From Mesorhizobium amorphae (GTDB lineage: Bacteria; Pseudomonadota; Alphaproteobacteria; Rhizobiales; Rhizobiaceae): a stretch of DNA of 64,000 bases. The DNA is taken from contig NZ_JHQS01000015.1 in the NCBI RefSeq assembly GCF_014843845.1, positions 62,001 to 126,000 of the forward strand. Direction: 5' to 3'. Of the stretch, positions 17,747 to 25,326 are shown piece by piece. The notes under the pieces are model-generated. The model was not told the origin of the DNA. It was given only the letters and a program-made list of their open reading frames with translations, and made no database searches. Positions within the stretch are counted from its first letter, which is position 1, and each line of letters begins with the position of its first letter. The position numbers and the translations under genes are program-made.

Positions 17747-18567
17747 GCCTCAAGGACTTTCTCGCAAAGAACGAACCGGCAAAGCTTACGCTTGCCACGG
17801 TGCAAGCCGAGATCGACCGGCTGTCCGCCAAGGCCGAGGACTTCGAATATAATCACTGGAATAGCGGCGCCCACATTGATGCGGCAAAGCTCATTCGCAG
17901 GGAAATAGACACCCTACGGGGTTTCAAGGCGCGGCTGCTCGCCGATCTACCGCCAATTTCGACGCACGAGAAAGACAAGCACTACCAAAAGGGCGCGGTC
18001 CTGGTCGATGCAAGCGGCGTGGTCTGGGAGGCCGGACGGCCAACATGGGACAGGCCTGAAACCAAGTCTGACGACTGGCAACCCATCATCGGGACGCCTG
18101 CCGAGCCCGAGGCAGTTGTTCAACGGCAGGTAGCGCCAAAGGCCAAGAAACGCACCAAGGCAACGAAGGGAAAGACTGAGGCCGACGAGGCGGAAGAGCA
18201 GGTCTATCAGGCTGAGGTGGATGAGACCTTCAACGCGCTTATCGAGGATCTAGGTTTCGAAGATCTAGCCCGGCCGCTTTCAACACGAATGACGGTTAGC
18301 CTGGTCGCACAGGTTTTAACCATCCTAGATCGCGCCTGTTCGAGAATTAACAAGCGCGTCGATGAGATCGGAAGCAGGCCTGGTCTCACCTATCGCGGCG
18401 TCTTCCGTGCCGATGTCACCTACCGCCTAGGTGATGTCACTACCCACGCCGGCAGCGCATGGCATTGCTGCATCGAGAGCGTAACCGGAGTGTGCCCAGG
18501 CGACGGGCAAGCGATGTGGCAGCTGATGGTAAAGCGCGGCCAAAACGGAAAGGACGCAAGGCCATGA
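17743..18567 (+). CDS. Protein with carbohydrate-binding (ChiC/CBM5-12-like) repeats, tail-fibre-like
   Basis: A 274-residue protein starting at GTG overlapping the previous stop. Residues about 217-265 show the pattern YRGVFRADVTYRLGDVTTH, AWHCCIES and AMWQLM, resembling chitin-binding-type modules found in phage tail fibres. A similar HYQKGAVLVDASGVVWEA...DWQP unit occurs near residues 85-120. Between them is a Lys/Ala-rich linker (KAKKRTKATKGKTEADEAEE). Could bind a cell-surface sugar as part of a particle or as an attachment factor. Call depends on motif spacing only. Confidence 0.6.
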   Translation: MSLKDFLAKNEPAKLTLATVQAEIDRLSAKAEDFEYNHWNSGAHIDAAKLIRREIDTLRGFKARLLADLPPISTHEKDKHYQKGAVLVDASGVVWEAGRPTWDRPETKSDDWQPIIGTPAEPEAVVQRQVAPKAKKRTKATKGKTEADEAEEQVYQAEVDETFNALIEDLGFEDLARPLSTRMTVSLVAQVLTILDRACSRINKRVDEIGSRPGLTYRGVFRADVTYRLGDVTTHAGSAWHCCIESVTGVCPGDGQAMWQLMVKRGQNGKDARP

Positions 18568-18815
18568 ACAACACTGCTGTCAACGACAATGACCCGAACA
18601 AGCCCGTCGCCTTCTACATCACAGGCAAAGGCCAGGACTGGGCAGGCGATCCGCAAGTCCTGGCCGCCACGCTCCGCGGTTGCCTCGCTCGGTTCGAGGA
18701 AGGCTTTGGCCGTCTGCCTGAAGAGAACGAAAGCCAAATGATCTGGGCTGCAGTGCAGCGCTATCACGGCGTGCCCGAGCAGAACATCGAGCCCGCAGAG
18801 ATGAGGCAGCAGTGA
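18564..18815 (+). CDS. Small element protein, unknown
   Basis: An 83-residue protein (MNNTAVNDNDPNKPVAFYITG). The ATG overlaps the preceding stop as ATGA. It contains YHGVPEQNIEP and a short helix; no recognised family. The tight coupling supports a real gene. Confidence 0.65.
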   Translation: MNNTAVNDNDPNKPVAFYITGKGQDWAGDPQVLAATLRGCLARFEEGFGRLPEENESQMIWAAVQRYHGVPEQNIEPAEMRQQ

Positions 18816-18900
18816 TGACCGCGCACACCCCTCGGGGGGCCAAAGGCGATTTCCCCAAGTCAAAACCCGCGACCGGTCCCGCCCCACAACACGCAATAAC

Positions 18901-18930
18901 GTCCTGAATTTTAGTTTGAGGTGTGAAATT
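18901..18930 (+). repeat. TCCTGAATTnTAG motif upstream of terminase gene
   Basis: First of three copies of a motif starting GTCCTGAATTTTAGTTTGAG. The others are at 21614-21644 and 21851-21880. This copy is placed directly before the terminase small subunit gene, so it could be a promoter, a packaging-related site or a regulatory RNA start. Confidence 0.5.
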
Positions 18931-18934
18931 TTCC

Positions 18935-19381
18935 ATGGGTGTTAGAGGCAGAAAATCCACCGCCGAAATGTCGATCGCAACCAAGGTCGACGGCAAGTTC
19001 ATGCTCCCGCCAGAGGGTCTGAGCCAGGCCGAATCCGACGTTTGGCTGGACGTGGTTCGGTGCCTTCCCCCTGATTTCATCGCGAAAGAAGCTTCCGAGA
19101 TGCTGGCGGCCTATTGCCGGCACGCCGTCTCGACGCGCGACCTCTCGACAATGATCGCTCGCTTCAATCCGCGATGGTTGAAAGTCGACGGCGGTTTGGC
19201 TCGCTACGAAAAGCTATTGCGAATGCGGTCTGTCGAGAGCCGCGCCATGCTGGCCTGCGCCCGAAGCCTGCGCCTGACATCGCAGAGTCGCGTCGACCCG
19301 AAAACCGCCGGCCGCGCTCGCCGCAACGGAATGCTGCCCTCATTTTACGACCTTCAGCCCGACGAGTTCTTCGATGACTAA
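18935..19381 (+). CDS. Phage terminase small subunit-like protein
   Basis: A 148-residue protein with the P27/TerS pattern: LPPEGLSQAESDVWLDVVRC, then MLAAYCRHAVSTRDL, a helical linker, RYEKLLRMRSVESRAMLACA and LRLTSQSRVDPKTAG. TerS recognises the packaging site and hands DNA to TerL. No large terminase follows; this is the key feature that makes the element look like a helper-dependent satellite. ATG 18935 chosen; GTG 18923 in the same frame is also possible. The stop overlaps the following start. Confidence 0.78.
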   Translation: MGVRGRKSTAEMSIATKVDGKFMLPPEGLSQAESDVWLDVVRCLPPDFIAKEASEMLAAYCRHAVSTRDLSTMIARFNPRWLKVDGGLARYEKLLRMRSVESRAMLACARSLRLTSQSRVDPKTAGRARRNGMLPSFYDLQPDEFFDD

Positions 19382-19766
19382 ACTGGGACTCCAGCGCACG
19401 CCGAACCTTCCTCCGACGGGTTTTCTGAAGCCCGGTGAGAAAGCGGACGGCTCGCACCTTGATGCAGTCGATCGTGAGGCACTGGAGAGGTCAATCGAAA
19501 TAGCGTGCCAGGATAAGCGCGCGGGCCGCGCCGAACAGATCGCATGGAAAATCGCCAACAATGATGGAGGCTGGTTCGAGGCGGCAATCTTCGCGTCATT
19601 CTGCTGCCAGGTGGATTCACTGCGTCTGAAGCCGTGGGAAAGCCCGCCGGTTCATGGTCGCAAGGAAGATCCGCAATCGTGGCGCCTTCTCCGGCGGATG
19701 TTGAAGGCAGGCATTTCGCAATTCGAGCCCGACCCGGCGGCGGCACTGATGAGGGCCAAGCGATGA
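19374..19766 (+). CDS. Element protein between TerS and tail protein, unknown
   Basis: A 130-residue soluble protein (MTKLGLQRTPNLPPTGFLKPGE) with a mid-region helix rich in Cys and Ala and a conserved-looking SWRLLRRMLKAGIS. It overlaps TerS by eight bases and the next gene by four, so it is part of the same translational unit. No family recognised; might be a packaging or morphogenesis modifier by position. Confidence 0.65.
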   Translation: MTKLGLQRTPNLPPTGFLKPGEKADGSHLDAVDREALERSIEIACQDKRAGRAEQIAWKIANNDGGWFEAAIFASFCCQVDSLRLKPWESPPVHGRKEDPQSWRLLRRMLKAGISQFEPDPAAALMRAKR

Positions 19767-21055
19767 CAGACACCGTCGCCATCAACGACAAGTGGGCTCT
19801 CGATGCGCGGATGGGTCCGGTCTTTCAAACGACCGTCACGCCATTGATGGGCGGCTACGAGGATCGAAACCAGGACTGGCCTATCGCGCTGTGGAAGTAC
19901 GAGGTCGAGCTTAGAAATCGACCGATCGCTGAAATCAGGGCTTTCGTGGCGCACCTCCTAGGCCGGCGCGGTTCAATGCACGTCTTCCCACTGCGCGATC
20001 CGCTCGACAACACGCTGACCGACGAAAACATCGGGACCGGCAACGGCGTCACGCTCGAATTTCAAATCAAGAAAACCTATGCTGACGACGATCGCCCATA
20101 TCGGCGGCCGATTGCCATAGTTTCCAACCTCGTCGTGAAAGTTGATGGCGTCACGCAAGTCGAAAGTGTCGATTTCAACACCGAAGATGGTTGGATCGGT
20201 TTCCTGAATGATCCTCCCGCCGCCGGCAAGGCGATCACAGTCAGTTGCGATTTTCTGATCCCGGTCAGATTTGAGGCCGACCAGAATTTCCTCACGCTGC
20301 CGATCGGTCCAGGCACATCGAACGCCTTCGCGTCGGCTGGACCATTTGTTTTGTTGGAACGGCACGTCCCCAAGCCGGATCTTGGTATCACACCGCCCAC
20401 GCCGATGGTCTACAGCTACGAGGGCTCGACGCTCGATAATTCGAACCTGACGACTTACACCTTCGCGGCCAAGAACGTCGGCGCTGCAGGCGCGGGTCGC
20501 GTTATCGCTTTGGCGGTTCAAACTCGCCCGACCTCCATCGGGACTCCGAGGTCCATTACGGGTGTTACCGCTGACGGTGGTGCCATGACGGCCGGACCAT
20601 CTTTTACCGGGGGGAGTTCAGGTCAGCCCACGATAGCCTGGTTCTACCGCGTGATACCTACGGGGACGACCGTGACGTTCGTAGTCACCTTCAGCAACGG
20701 TACGCAGAACTGCGCGATTGGAACGTATCGGCTGTTCCCCGCCAGCAGCACGCCCGTCGATACCGCAGTGACTGCCTTGACCGGTACATCAGCAATGCTG
20801 ACAGACCTCGAAGTGAAAACACAGGGATTGGCTTTGATCCTTGTCGATTCCGGCCGCACCGCCACCCCTCAACTCAACTCCAACTCATGGGGCGGCGTGG
20901 ACACCCCGATTCACGATCTGACTGACCAGATAAGTGATCAAAACGGATCTCTGAACCTTTTTTCCATACCGACAACCGAAAACGATACCAGCCGAGATTT
21001 CACGGCCACGGCTTCCGGAGATAGCGTGGTGATAGCCGGTATGTCGTTCCAGTGA
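19763..21055 (+). CDS. DUF2460 phage/GTA tail protein with beta-rich C-terminal domain
   Basis: A 430-residue protein. Residues 1-205 match the DUF2460/TIGR02217 tail-protein pattern known from gene transfer agents and siphophages (WALDARMGPVFQTTV, WKYEVELRNR, FVAHLLGRRGSMHVFPLRDP, DVEFNTEDG-like SVDFNTEDGWIGF, PVRFEADQNF). Residues about 215-430 form a Thr/Ser/Gly-rich beta domain (SYEGSTLDNSNLTTYTFAA, VIAGMSFQ at the end), probably a ligand-binding module. The ATG overlaps the preceding stop. It is the last gene of the compact operon; no other tail genes accompany it. Confidence 0.8.
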   Translation: MTDTVAINDKWALDARMGPVFQTTVTPLMGGYEDRNQDWPIALWKYEVELRNRPIAEIRAFVAHLLGRRGSMHVFPLRDPLDNTLTDENIGTGNGVTLEFQIKKTYADDDRPYRRPIAIVSNLVVKVDGVTQVESVDFNTEDGWIGFLNDPPAAGKAITVSCDFLIPVRFEADQNFLTLPIGPGTSNAFASAGPFVLLERHVPKPDLGITPPTPMVYSYEGSTLDNSNLTTYTFAAKNVGAAGAGRVIALAVQTRPTSIGTPRSITGVTADGGAMTAGPSFTGGSSGQPTIAWFYRVIPTGTTVTFVVTFSNGTQNCAIGTYRLFPASSTPVDTAVTALTGTSAMLTDLEVKTQGLALILVDSGRTATPQLNSNSWGGVDTPIHDLTDQISDQNGSLNLFSIPTTENDTSRDFTATASGDSVVIAGMSFQ

Positions 21056-21224
21056 TTTAGCCGGCGATCGCCATCCCGAGGCCGACGCCCAGGCGCTGGC
21101 GAGTCGCCTTCAGTCGCCTTTCCACCGTTACCCCAAGGTGGCTTCCTCAACGTCAAAGCAGATCCCACCCTTTTCTAAAAGCAAGGGATTGCTAGTATGC
21201 CTTGACGGAGATGGGGGCGTAGTG

Positions 21225-21494
21225 ATGCCGAAGAGGTCCAAGAAGGCCTATCCGAACAGCGATCGCTTCGAGGAAGACGGGCGGCGCCTCTAAAGCGCCC
21301 ATGACGCCGCTAGGACCGCGAAGGCCACCAAGGCCGCGAAGTTTGCTATGGCTATCGAGGCTGCCCATGCTGAGACTACCAAGGGGAACAAGCCGATCCT
21401 CCGCGTCAAACGGCGGCGCCGGTCACTGCTCATAGGTGGTGCCTCACTGGCTGCTGTTTTGGGCCTTTTGATGTACTTGATGGGCGCGGGCTAA
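21225..21494 (+). pseudogene. Small membrane-protein frame interrupted by an in-frame TAA
   Basis: From ATG 21225 the frame encodes 22 residues (MPKRSKKAYPNSDRFEEDG then RRL), meets TAA at 21291, and continues open in the same frame to 21494. The downstream part ends in a basic patch and one hydrophobic helix (SLLIGGASLAAVLGLLMYL). It may be a nonsense-inactivated 89-codon gene, or the downstream part may start at ATG 21348 (48 residues). Confidence 0.45.
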
Positions 21495-21523
21495 CCCCTG
21501 TTGCGCGGGCCCCAAGGCAGCGC

Positions 21524-21589
21524 AAGGACGCGCGAGCCGCTTCGGCGACGTAGGACGGCGGCCAAGCGAAACGCGCGCTGGCGGGGCCT
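21524..21589 (+). repeat. Dispersed repeat, copy 1
   Basis: About 65 bases beginning AAGGACGCGCGAGCCGCTTC and including GTAGGACGGCGGCCAAGCG. A diverged copy lies at 24078-24143. Confidence 0.55.
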
Positions 21590-21613
21590 TGCCGGTTGGG
21601 AACTTTCTAGCGC

Positions 21614-21644
21614 TTCCTGAATTCTAGTTGGAGGCGGTGCATTC
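21614..21644 (+). repeat. TCCTGAATTnTAG motif, copy 2
   Basis: Begins TTCCTGAATTCTAGTTGGAG and is followed by a possible 14-residue frame (GTG at 21638) whose end enters the hairpin at 21661-21706. Confidence 0.55.
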
Positions 21645-21660
21645 TATCGAACCGTCCAAG

Positions 21661-21706
21661 CAACAGGCCTTCCGCCATTAAACCCCTCTTGGCGGCGGGC
21701 CTGTTG
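21661..21706. terminator. Long hairpin
   Basis: CAACAGGCC (21661-21669) pairs with GGCCTGTTG (21698-21706), extended by CCGCC/GGCGG inside. Follows motif copy 2. Confidence 0.55.
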
Positions 21707-21850
21707 CGTTTCAGGTCGGCTTGTCGACCAGCGGTTTTGCGACCTCATCGCCGATGTTGATGCCCCTTGCCATAATCCAGAGTCTGGAGCGGCCGGGATG
21801 GTCAAGCGATCGCTAATATGGGTCTAAAATTGTCTGGAACTATCCCGCTC

Positions 21851-21880
21851 GTCCTGAATTGTAGCTGTGGCGGTCGATTC
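21851..21880 (+). repeat. TCCTGAATTnTAG motif, copy 3
   Basis: Begins GTCCTGAATTGTAGCTGTGG. Followed by the hairpin at 21917-21955. Confidence 0.5.
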
Positions 21881-21916
21881 CTCAGGGATGTAGCCGCTAA
21901 AACCCCAACGAAGACC

Positions 21917-21955
21917 AAAGCCCGTCGCCGGCGCTCCCAGTAGGCGGCGGGCTTT
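21917..21955 (+). terminator. Hairpin with AAAGCCCG/CGGGCTTT stem
   Basis: AAAGCCCGTCGCC (21917-21929) pairs, with one bulge or mismatch, with GGCGGCGGGCTTT (21943-21955). Follows motif copy 3 and looks like a rho-independent terminator with a weak T-tract. Confidence 0.6.
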
Positions 21956-21984
21956 CCGTTGAGCGATAGGGTTGCTAGCTGGCT

Positions 21985-22022
21985 AGCCCTGGGCCCCGGC
22001 GGTCGGGCGGGCTTTTTTTGTT
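21985..22022 (+). terminator. Terminator-like hairpin with T-run
   Basis: AGCCC near 21983-21987 can pair with GGGCT at about 22009-22013, followed by a run of seven T residues. Orientation plus. Confidence 0.5.
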
Positions 22023-22093
22023 TTCTGCTGGAACATCGGTTCGAACGCGCCGTTGCTTTTTCCAGGTCTCACAATGGATAACGGACGCGCCCT

Positions 22094-22303
22094 ATGTTGC
22101 TCTTTAGATCATTGCATGAAATTGCCGCAGCGCGCGGCGATGGCTTGCACCCCGCTTTATTGAAGGTGATGACGCGGTCGAAAGCCTGGATCGATATTGT
22201 AAGCGCGCTACAACCCGCTCCGGCATACAGGCCTTCAGACATCGACTTCCCTGCCAACGATGCCGTACCTAGGGGTGTTGCGTTTCGGGCCGACGAGCGC
22301 TGA
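22094..22303 (+). CDS. Small hypothetical protein upstream of DUF768 gene
   Basis: A 69-residue frame (MLLFRSLHEIAAARGDG) ending three bases before the DUF768 GTG start, which would allow coupling. No clear ribosome site and no recognised family; composition is only moderately protein-like. An antisense frame covers the same bases, so certainty is low. Confidence 0.3.
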   Translation: MLLFRSLHEIAAARGDGLHPALLKVMTRSKAWIDIVSALQPAPAYRPSDIDFPANDAVPRGVAFRADER

Positions 22304-22306
22304 GGG

Positions 22307-22522
22307 GTGAGCACACGCGCCGTCAACTTCCTGCACAAGTGGATTTCCAACAACGTCCCGGAGACAGTCGGCGCCGACATTATCTCCGTCGCTGAATTGA
22401 CCCAAAAGCTATTTGCCGACGCCAAGGCGATCGGGATCGGCAGCGTCGAGATCGAGGAAGAGACTGGGAGCGTCTATGAGGTGATCCTGGACGTCATCGT
22501 TCATCACGGCTTGACGGATTGA
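22307..22522 (+). CDS. DUF768 family protein
   Basis: A 71-residue protein: (V)STRAVNFLHKWISNNVPE, then VAELTQKLFADAKAIGIG and EIEEETGSVYEVILDVI. This arrangement matches DUF768, a family of small proteins that I associate with Mesorhizobium genomes, often in several copies. GAGGGG directly precedes the GTG start at 22307. Function unknown. Confidence 0.8.
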   Translation: MSTRAVNFLHKWISNNVPETVGADIISVAELTQKLFADAKAIGIGSVEIEEETGSVYEVILDVIVHHGLTD

Positions 22523-22580
22523 GGTAGTGAGAGAGGGCTGACAAAGTAATGCCCTCAAGCGGTCATATCGTCTGCAGATC

Positions 22581-22883
22581 ATGCTCAATGCCGAGGAACT
22601 CGCTATCCTGGACGCTTGGCGATTTGAGAAAAGACTGCCGAACCGTGCTGAGGCAGTGCGGGCGTTGCTTCAACGCGGTCTCATAGCGAAGGGGTATGAT
22701 GCAGAGCGAGGCGCACGTTCGGTCGACTTCGGGGTTCTCAATCGGCCGCGAGCCCTTCCAGACGCTGCAGGGCACTGCATGTCTACTGCTGGGTACGGCC
22801 CGCTGCGGACGTGCCGTGCCAGTCCCTTGAGACAACGTCCAGCGCCATCCTTATGTCATCGGGACTGTCGATGCCGCCGCTAA
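22581..22883 (+). CDS. Ribbon-helix-helix-like small DNA-binding protein
   Basis: The first 40 residues (MLNAEELAILDAWRFEKRLP, NRAEAVRALLQRGL) match small rhizobial RHH/Arc-like regulators with the pattern LDxWRFxxRxPxRAxAVRxLLxRGL. The tail beyond about residue 55 is low-complexity and overlaps, on the opposite strand, the gene at 22783-23019, so the true protein may be shorter or the 3' end rearranged. Probably a local regulator. Confidence 0.6.
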   Translation: MLNAEELAILDAWRFEKRLPNRAEAVRALLQRGLIAKGYDAERGARSVDFGVLNRPRALPDAAGHCMSTAGYGPLRTCRASPLRQRPAPSLCHRDCRCRR

Positions 22884-23019
22884 AAAGAGCGATCAGGCGA
22901 CGCGCCAAATGCTCCCGCGCTGGGTGCGTGCCCTCCATACCGGCTTGCTCGCAATAATCGTCTAGAATTCTGGTGAGTGTTGCCAACTGCTTTTCGTCAG
23001 CTATTCCGCGTAAGGTCAT
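22783..23019 (-). CDS. Small conserved rhizobial-type protein, unknown
   Basis: A 78-residue protein (MTLRGIADEKQLATLTRILD, REHLARRLIALFSGGIDSPD). The pattern of a charged helix, then LARRLIALFSxG and a short acidic-to-helical end is one I associate with many small rhizobial proteins of unknown role. GGGAGACGCGAG lies upstream of the ATG. Its 3' end overlaps the tail of the convergent RHH gene. Confidence 0.62.
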   Translation of the reverse strand: MTLRGIADEKQLATLTRILDDYCEQAGMEGTHPAREHLARRLIALFSGGIDSPDDIRMALDVVSRDWHGTSAAGRTQQ

Positions 23020-23220
23020 CTCGCGTCTCCCTATAGGGCGAAAGCGTGATCGACTCTTCCAAGCACCCGTGTGCCGTACTAGGCGGGCGACAAATTAGGG
23101 TACGCCTGTGGAGATGCACTAGCGAGTCATTTATTTCCGGAACTGGAAGGTCCTTGGCACGTTGCGGCCCATTGCGGCCAGCTAGTCAAGCGGCCCAACG
23201 GTCGGGGATGGGCGCTTGTT

Positions 23221-23271
23221 GACCGCCGGGCCTAGCCGGCAAGGCTACCGGCTGGCGAGGTTATAGGCCGA
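23221..23271 (+). repeat. Dispersed repeat with GACCGCCGGGCCTA core, copy 1
   Basis: Shares GACCGCCGGGCCTA and a spaced GCGA-GTTATA-GCCG pattern with 24484-24540. The core also closes a local hairpin with upstream GGCCC and CGGTC. Confidence 0.45.
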
Positions 23272-23667
23272 CTTGCGTCGATGCCAACTTGGACGCCGGC
23301 TGCCGATCGGAACAGCGAACAGAGATCGGCATGCCGGCGCGCTACTACCCCACCCCTGTTTCATTTATCGGTGCGTTATAGCGAGCGCACAACTAAGCCA
23401 AAATGATAGGGTCTCCCTACCTCACCGGCCCCGTCCCGCTCCACTGGAGGAACATGCGTCCGCAATGCCGGGCTTTTAATTGACAATCGGCGCCACCGTG
23501 TCGTGCAAAGGCTTCTTGCGTGTCGGCGGCCGGTATTTCCAGCCGCGCGGCAGCGGGCCGTTCCTGGCTTATCCCCAGACGGCCAGCCGATCGGTAAAAT
23601 TGTCCGGGTTCCGTTAAGGTCTTCCGCATTAGCGCCGGCTCATGGTCTCGACGTTGCCTAGCAACAG

Positions 23668-23717
23668 AGCCCGCTGCCAACCCCAACAGCCCACCCCCCC
23701 AGGCAGCGGGCTTTTTT
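23668..23717 (+). terminator. Rho-independent terminator
   Basis: AGCCCGCTGCC (23668-23678) pairs perfectly with GGCAGCGGGCT (23702-23712), followed by six T residues. Confidence 0.7.
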
Positions 23718-23851
23718 CCTTCGCATTTTCAAGCGGCTTATGTTTTCGGGATTTTCAACGCGGTTGCATCAAAGTCTAACGATCGGGAAAGCGCACTAGA
23801 AAGCACGTGTGGTAACCGTTGATTCAACCATTGCTGGTATATTTGCAGAGT

Positions 23852-23894
23852 GGCGGCTCCGACCGGCGTAGGGCTGGGTTTAGCCGGAGCCGCC
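23852..23894. other. 10-bp perfect hairpin
   Basis: GGCGGCTCCG (23852-23861) pairs with CGGAGCCGCC (23885-23894). No T-run. Possible structured RNA. Confidence 0.5.
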
Positions 23895-23917
23895 TGCGCA
23901 GCCAGGGGTAGTAGTTT

Positions 23918-23950
23918 GACCGCGCTGTCTCAGAATAGGACAGCGCGGTC
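23918..23950. other. 12-bp perfect hairpin
   Basis: GACCGCGCTGTC (23918-23929) pairs with GACAGCGCGGTC (23939-23950) across a 9-base loop. Only 23 bases after the previous hairpin. Confidence 0.55.
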
Positions 23951-24077
23951 TACGACTGGTTAACGTCGCCGGGTCCGCGATGCGGTCGGCGGCGTTTCAA
24001 GCTCTTCGAGACCGGCGTGTCATACCCCGACAGTTTCCTCCCCGCGAAGGAAAACGCAAGCTTCGCAGGCGCCCGCC

Positions 24078-24143
24078 AGGACGCGCGAGGCGCTTCTCTG
24101 GTGTAGGAGAGCGGCCAGCGGAAGCGCCGCGCTGGTGACTCGC
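24078..24143 (+). repeat. Dispersed repeat, copy 2
   Basis: Begins AGGACGCGCGAGGCGCTTCT and includes GTAGGAGAGCGGCCAGCG; diverged copy of 21524-21589. Confidence 0.55.
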
Positions 24144-24250
24144 CAATTCCCCGATACGGCGTATAATTCCCGCGTCGCCCGTACCGAGTAGCGGCATTGC
24201 GGACGATTGGGAGCTGGCAGTGCTTCCGCCCTAGAGGCAGGAGGCTTGAA

Positions 24251-24433
24251 GTGTCAGGCGCCAAGGTGTCGGCATTCGATCGCGATATCCTACGTAGTGC
24301 CTTCCACAAATCGGTCATCGAAGACGCAATCCCCGAAGCTCGATGGCGGGAATACGCTTCGCAGATGGTCCGCGACTTTACCGGTGTAGAGACGGTCGAG
24401 ACCGCCTTGCTGGAATGGATTGTGCGGAAGTAA
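24251..24433 (+). CDS. Small hypothetical protein (60 aa)
   Basis: GTG start preceded by AGGAGGCTTGAA, an excellent ribosome site. Protein (V)SGAKVSAFDRDILRSAFHKS ends in a helical ETALLEWIVRK. Pattern of a small regulatory or adaptor protein; no family recognised. The strong ribosome site is the main support. Confidence 0.6.
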   Translation: MSGAKVSAFDRDILRSAFHKSVIEDAIPEARWREYASQMVRDFTGVETVETALLEWIVRK

Positions 24434-24483
24434 TCACACGTCCAGCGGCCCGGCGGCTGGGGGGCTGGGTGGCTTGGGCTTTC

Positions 24484-24540
24484 GACCGCCGGGCCTAACC
24501 CGGAAAACGATGGTTTCGGCGCCTGGCGAAGTTTATGCCG
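24484..24540 (+). repeat. Dispersed repeat with GACCGCCGGGCCTA core, copy 2
   Basis: Diverged partner of 23221-23271, again closing a hairpin with an upstream GGCCCGGCGG. Confidence 0.45.
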
Positions 24541-24626
24541 GTCACGGATCGCTGTTTTGCTGGCGAAACGAGGGGCGGTCTACCCTCAAATTGGATGAGC
24601 CCAGTAGCCGGAGAGGGAGGCCGAAC

Positions 24627-24681
24627 GGCCGGTGCAGTCTTGGGCATGTTCGAAGCTAGGTCTATTTGCACCGCACCGGCC
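24627..24681. other. 9-bp stem hairpin
   Basis: GGCCGGTGC (24627-24635) pairs with GCACCGGCC (24673-24681), with a 37-base loop. Confidence 0.4.
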
Positions 24682-24824
24682 ATTCCCCAGCGCTATTAAT
24701 CTATCGCACATTAGAAATTGCTCAATTACGACTGAGTGCCCTGGTTGACCGGGGCCTAAAGACGCTGGAACATTTCCCCCGGTGATGACGTTTCAGCGAC
24801 CATCAAAGCAAAGGGGGCAATTTG

Positions 24825-25022
24825 ATGAACACGCAACCGTGGAAGACTTCGGTCGAGATCGAGGAACTCGGAAATAGGCATTATGTTCGGGTCATCGAAG
24901 ACGGCGTGGTAAGCGTCAAGCGCTTCCTTTCTCGGGAAAATGCCAGAGACTTCGCCCAAGCCGAACAGGTGCGGCTTGGGCTGGATAAGGGTCACGTTCC
25001 ATTTCACAGGGAATTTCAGTAG
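24825..25022 (+). CDS. Small hypothetical protein (65 aa)
   Basis: AAAGGGGG lies nine bases before the ATG. The protein has a strand-rich N-terminus (SVEIEELGNRHYVRVIEDGV) and a helix with ARDFAQAEQVRLGL. It looks like a folded small domain; I do not recognise it. Confidence 0.6.
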   Translation: MNTQPWKTSVEIEELGNRHYVRVIEDGVVSVKRFLSRENARDFAQAEQVRLGLDKGHVPFHREFQ

Positions 25023-25098
25023 AAGAAAAACGCCTCAGCGCCGCGGGAACAAAAATTCGCGTGTGCCCCACCCGCATTCCGGCCAAGCCTTGTTGGTA

Positions 25099-25126
25099 GG
25101 CCCGCTGCTTTCCCTAGCAGCGGGCC
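25099..25126 (+). terminator. Hairpin, 10-bp perfect stem
   Basis: GGCCCGCTGC (25099-25108) pairs with GCAGCGGGCC (25117-25126). Lies 77 bases after the small gene ending at 25022. Confidence 0.55.
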
Positions 25127-25281
25127 ATTTCAGGGGAACCGCAGATCGACGCCCATGCCGGCCAGACAAGCGGCTGTGGCGGCCATTCCCCTTAACGGCT
25201 GGGTAAGCCGCGATTCACCATTTGTTCATTATATTAGGTCACGCTAATGACGGACATGCCAAGGTTTCGCGTTCATGGCCA

Positions 25282-25316
25282 GGCCCCGGCGACCGACCCA
25301 GCGCCGGGGCCTTTTA
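25282..25316 (+). terminator. Rho-independent terminator
   Basis: GGCCCCGGCG pairs with CGCCGGGGCC and is followed by TTTT. Could serve convergent transcription with the minus-strand gene at 25327. Confidence 0.6.
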
Positions 25317-25326
25317 ATTCGCTCGC

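Larger units (their letters stand above)
21495..22093. other. Gene-poor region with two motif-hairpin modules
   Basis: No credible gene. Holds two copies of the TCCTGAATT motif, each followed within about 25-50 bases by a strong hairpin (21661-21706 and 21917-21955), and a third terminator-like hairpin ending in a T-run near 22013-22022. A diverged dispersed repeat lies at 21524-21589. Candidate small-RNA genes. Confidence 0.5.
23020..24250. other. 1.2-kb region without credible genes, rich in hairpins
   Basis: Contains hairpins at about 23190-23233, 23668-23717 (terminator), 23852-23894 and 23918-23950, plus dispersed repeat copies at 23221-23271 and 24078-24143. Open frames here lack ribosome sites and have skewed composition. 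Candidate non-coding RNA or decayed sequence. Confidence 0.5.
24434..24824. other. Intergenic region with hairpins
   Basis: Holds a hairpin around 24453-24500 (GGCCCGGCGG with CCGCCGGGCC), the repeat copy 24484-24540, and a 9-bp stem at 24627-24681. No credible gene. Confidence 0.45.
25023..25326. other. Intergenic region with two terminator-like hairpins
   Basis: No gene seen. Contains the hairpins at 25099-25126 and 25282-25316. Confidence 0.5.

Noticed and set aside
22069..22425. Minus-strand frame opposite the DUF768 gene
   Set aside because: No ribosome site, Ser/Cys-rich shadow composition; the plus-strand DUF768 protein is recognisable.
23950..24318. Minus-strand frame with RWPLSYTREAPRASW
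   Set aside because: It covers the dispersed repeat copy at 24078-24143, so the peptide is a by-product of the repeat rather than a gene.
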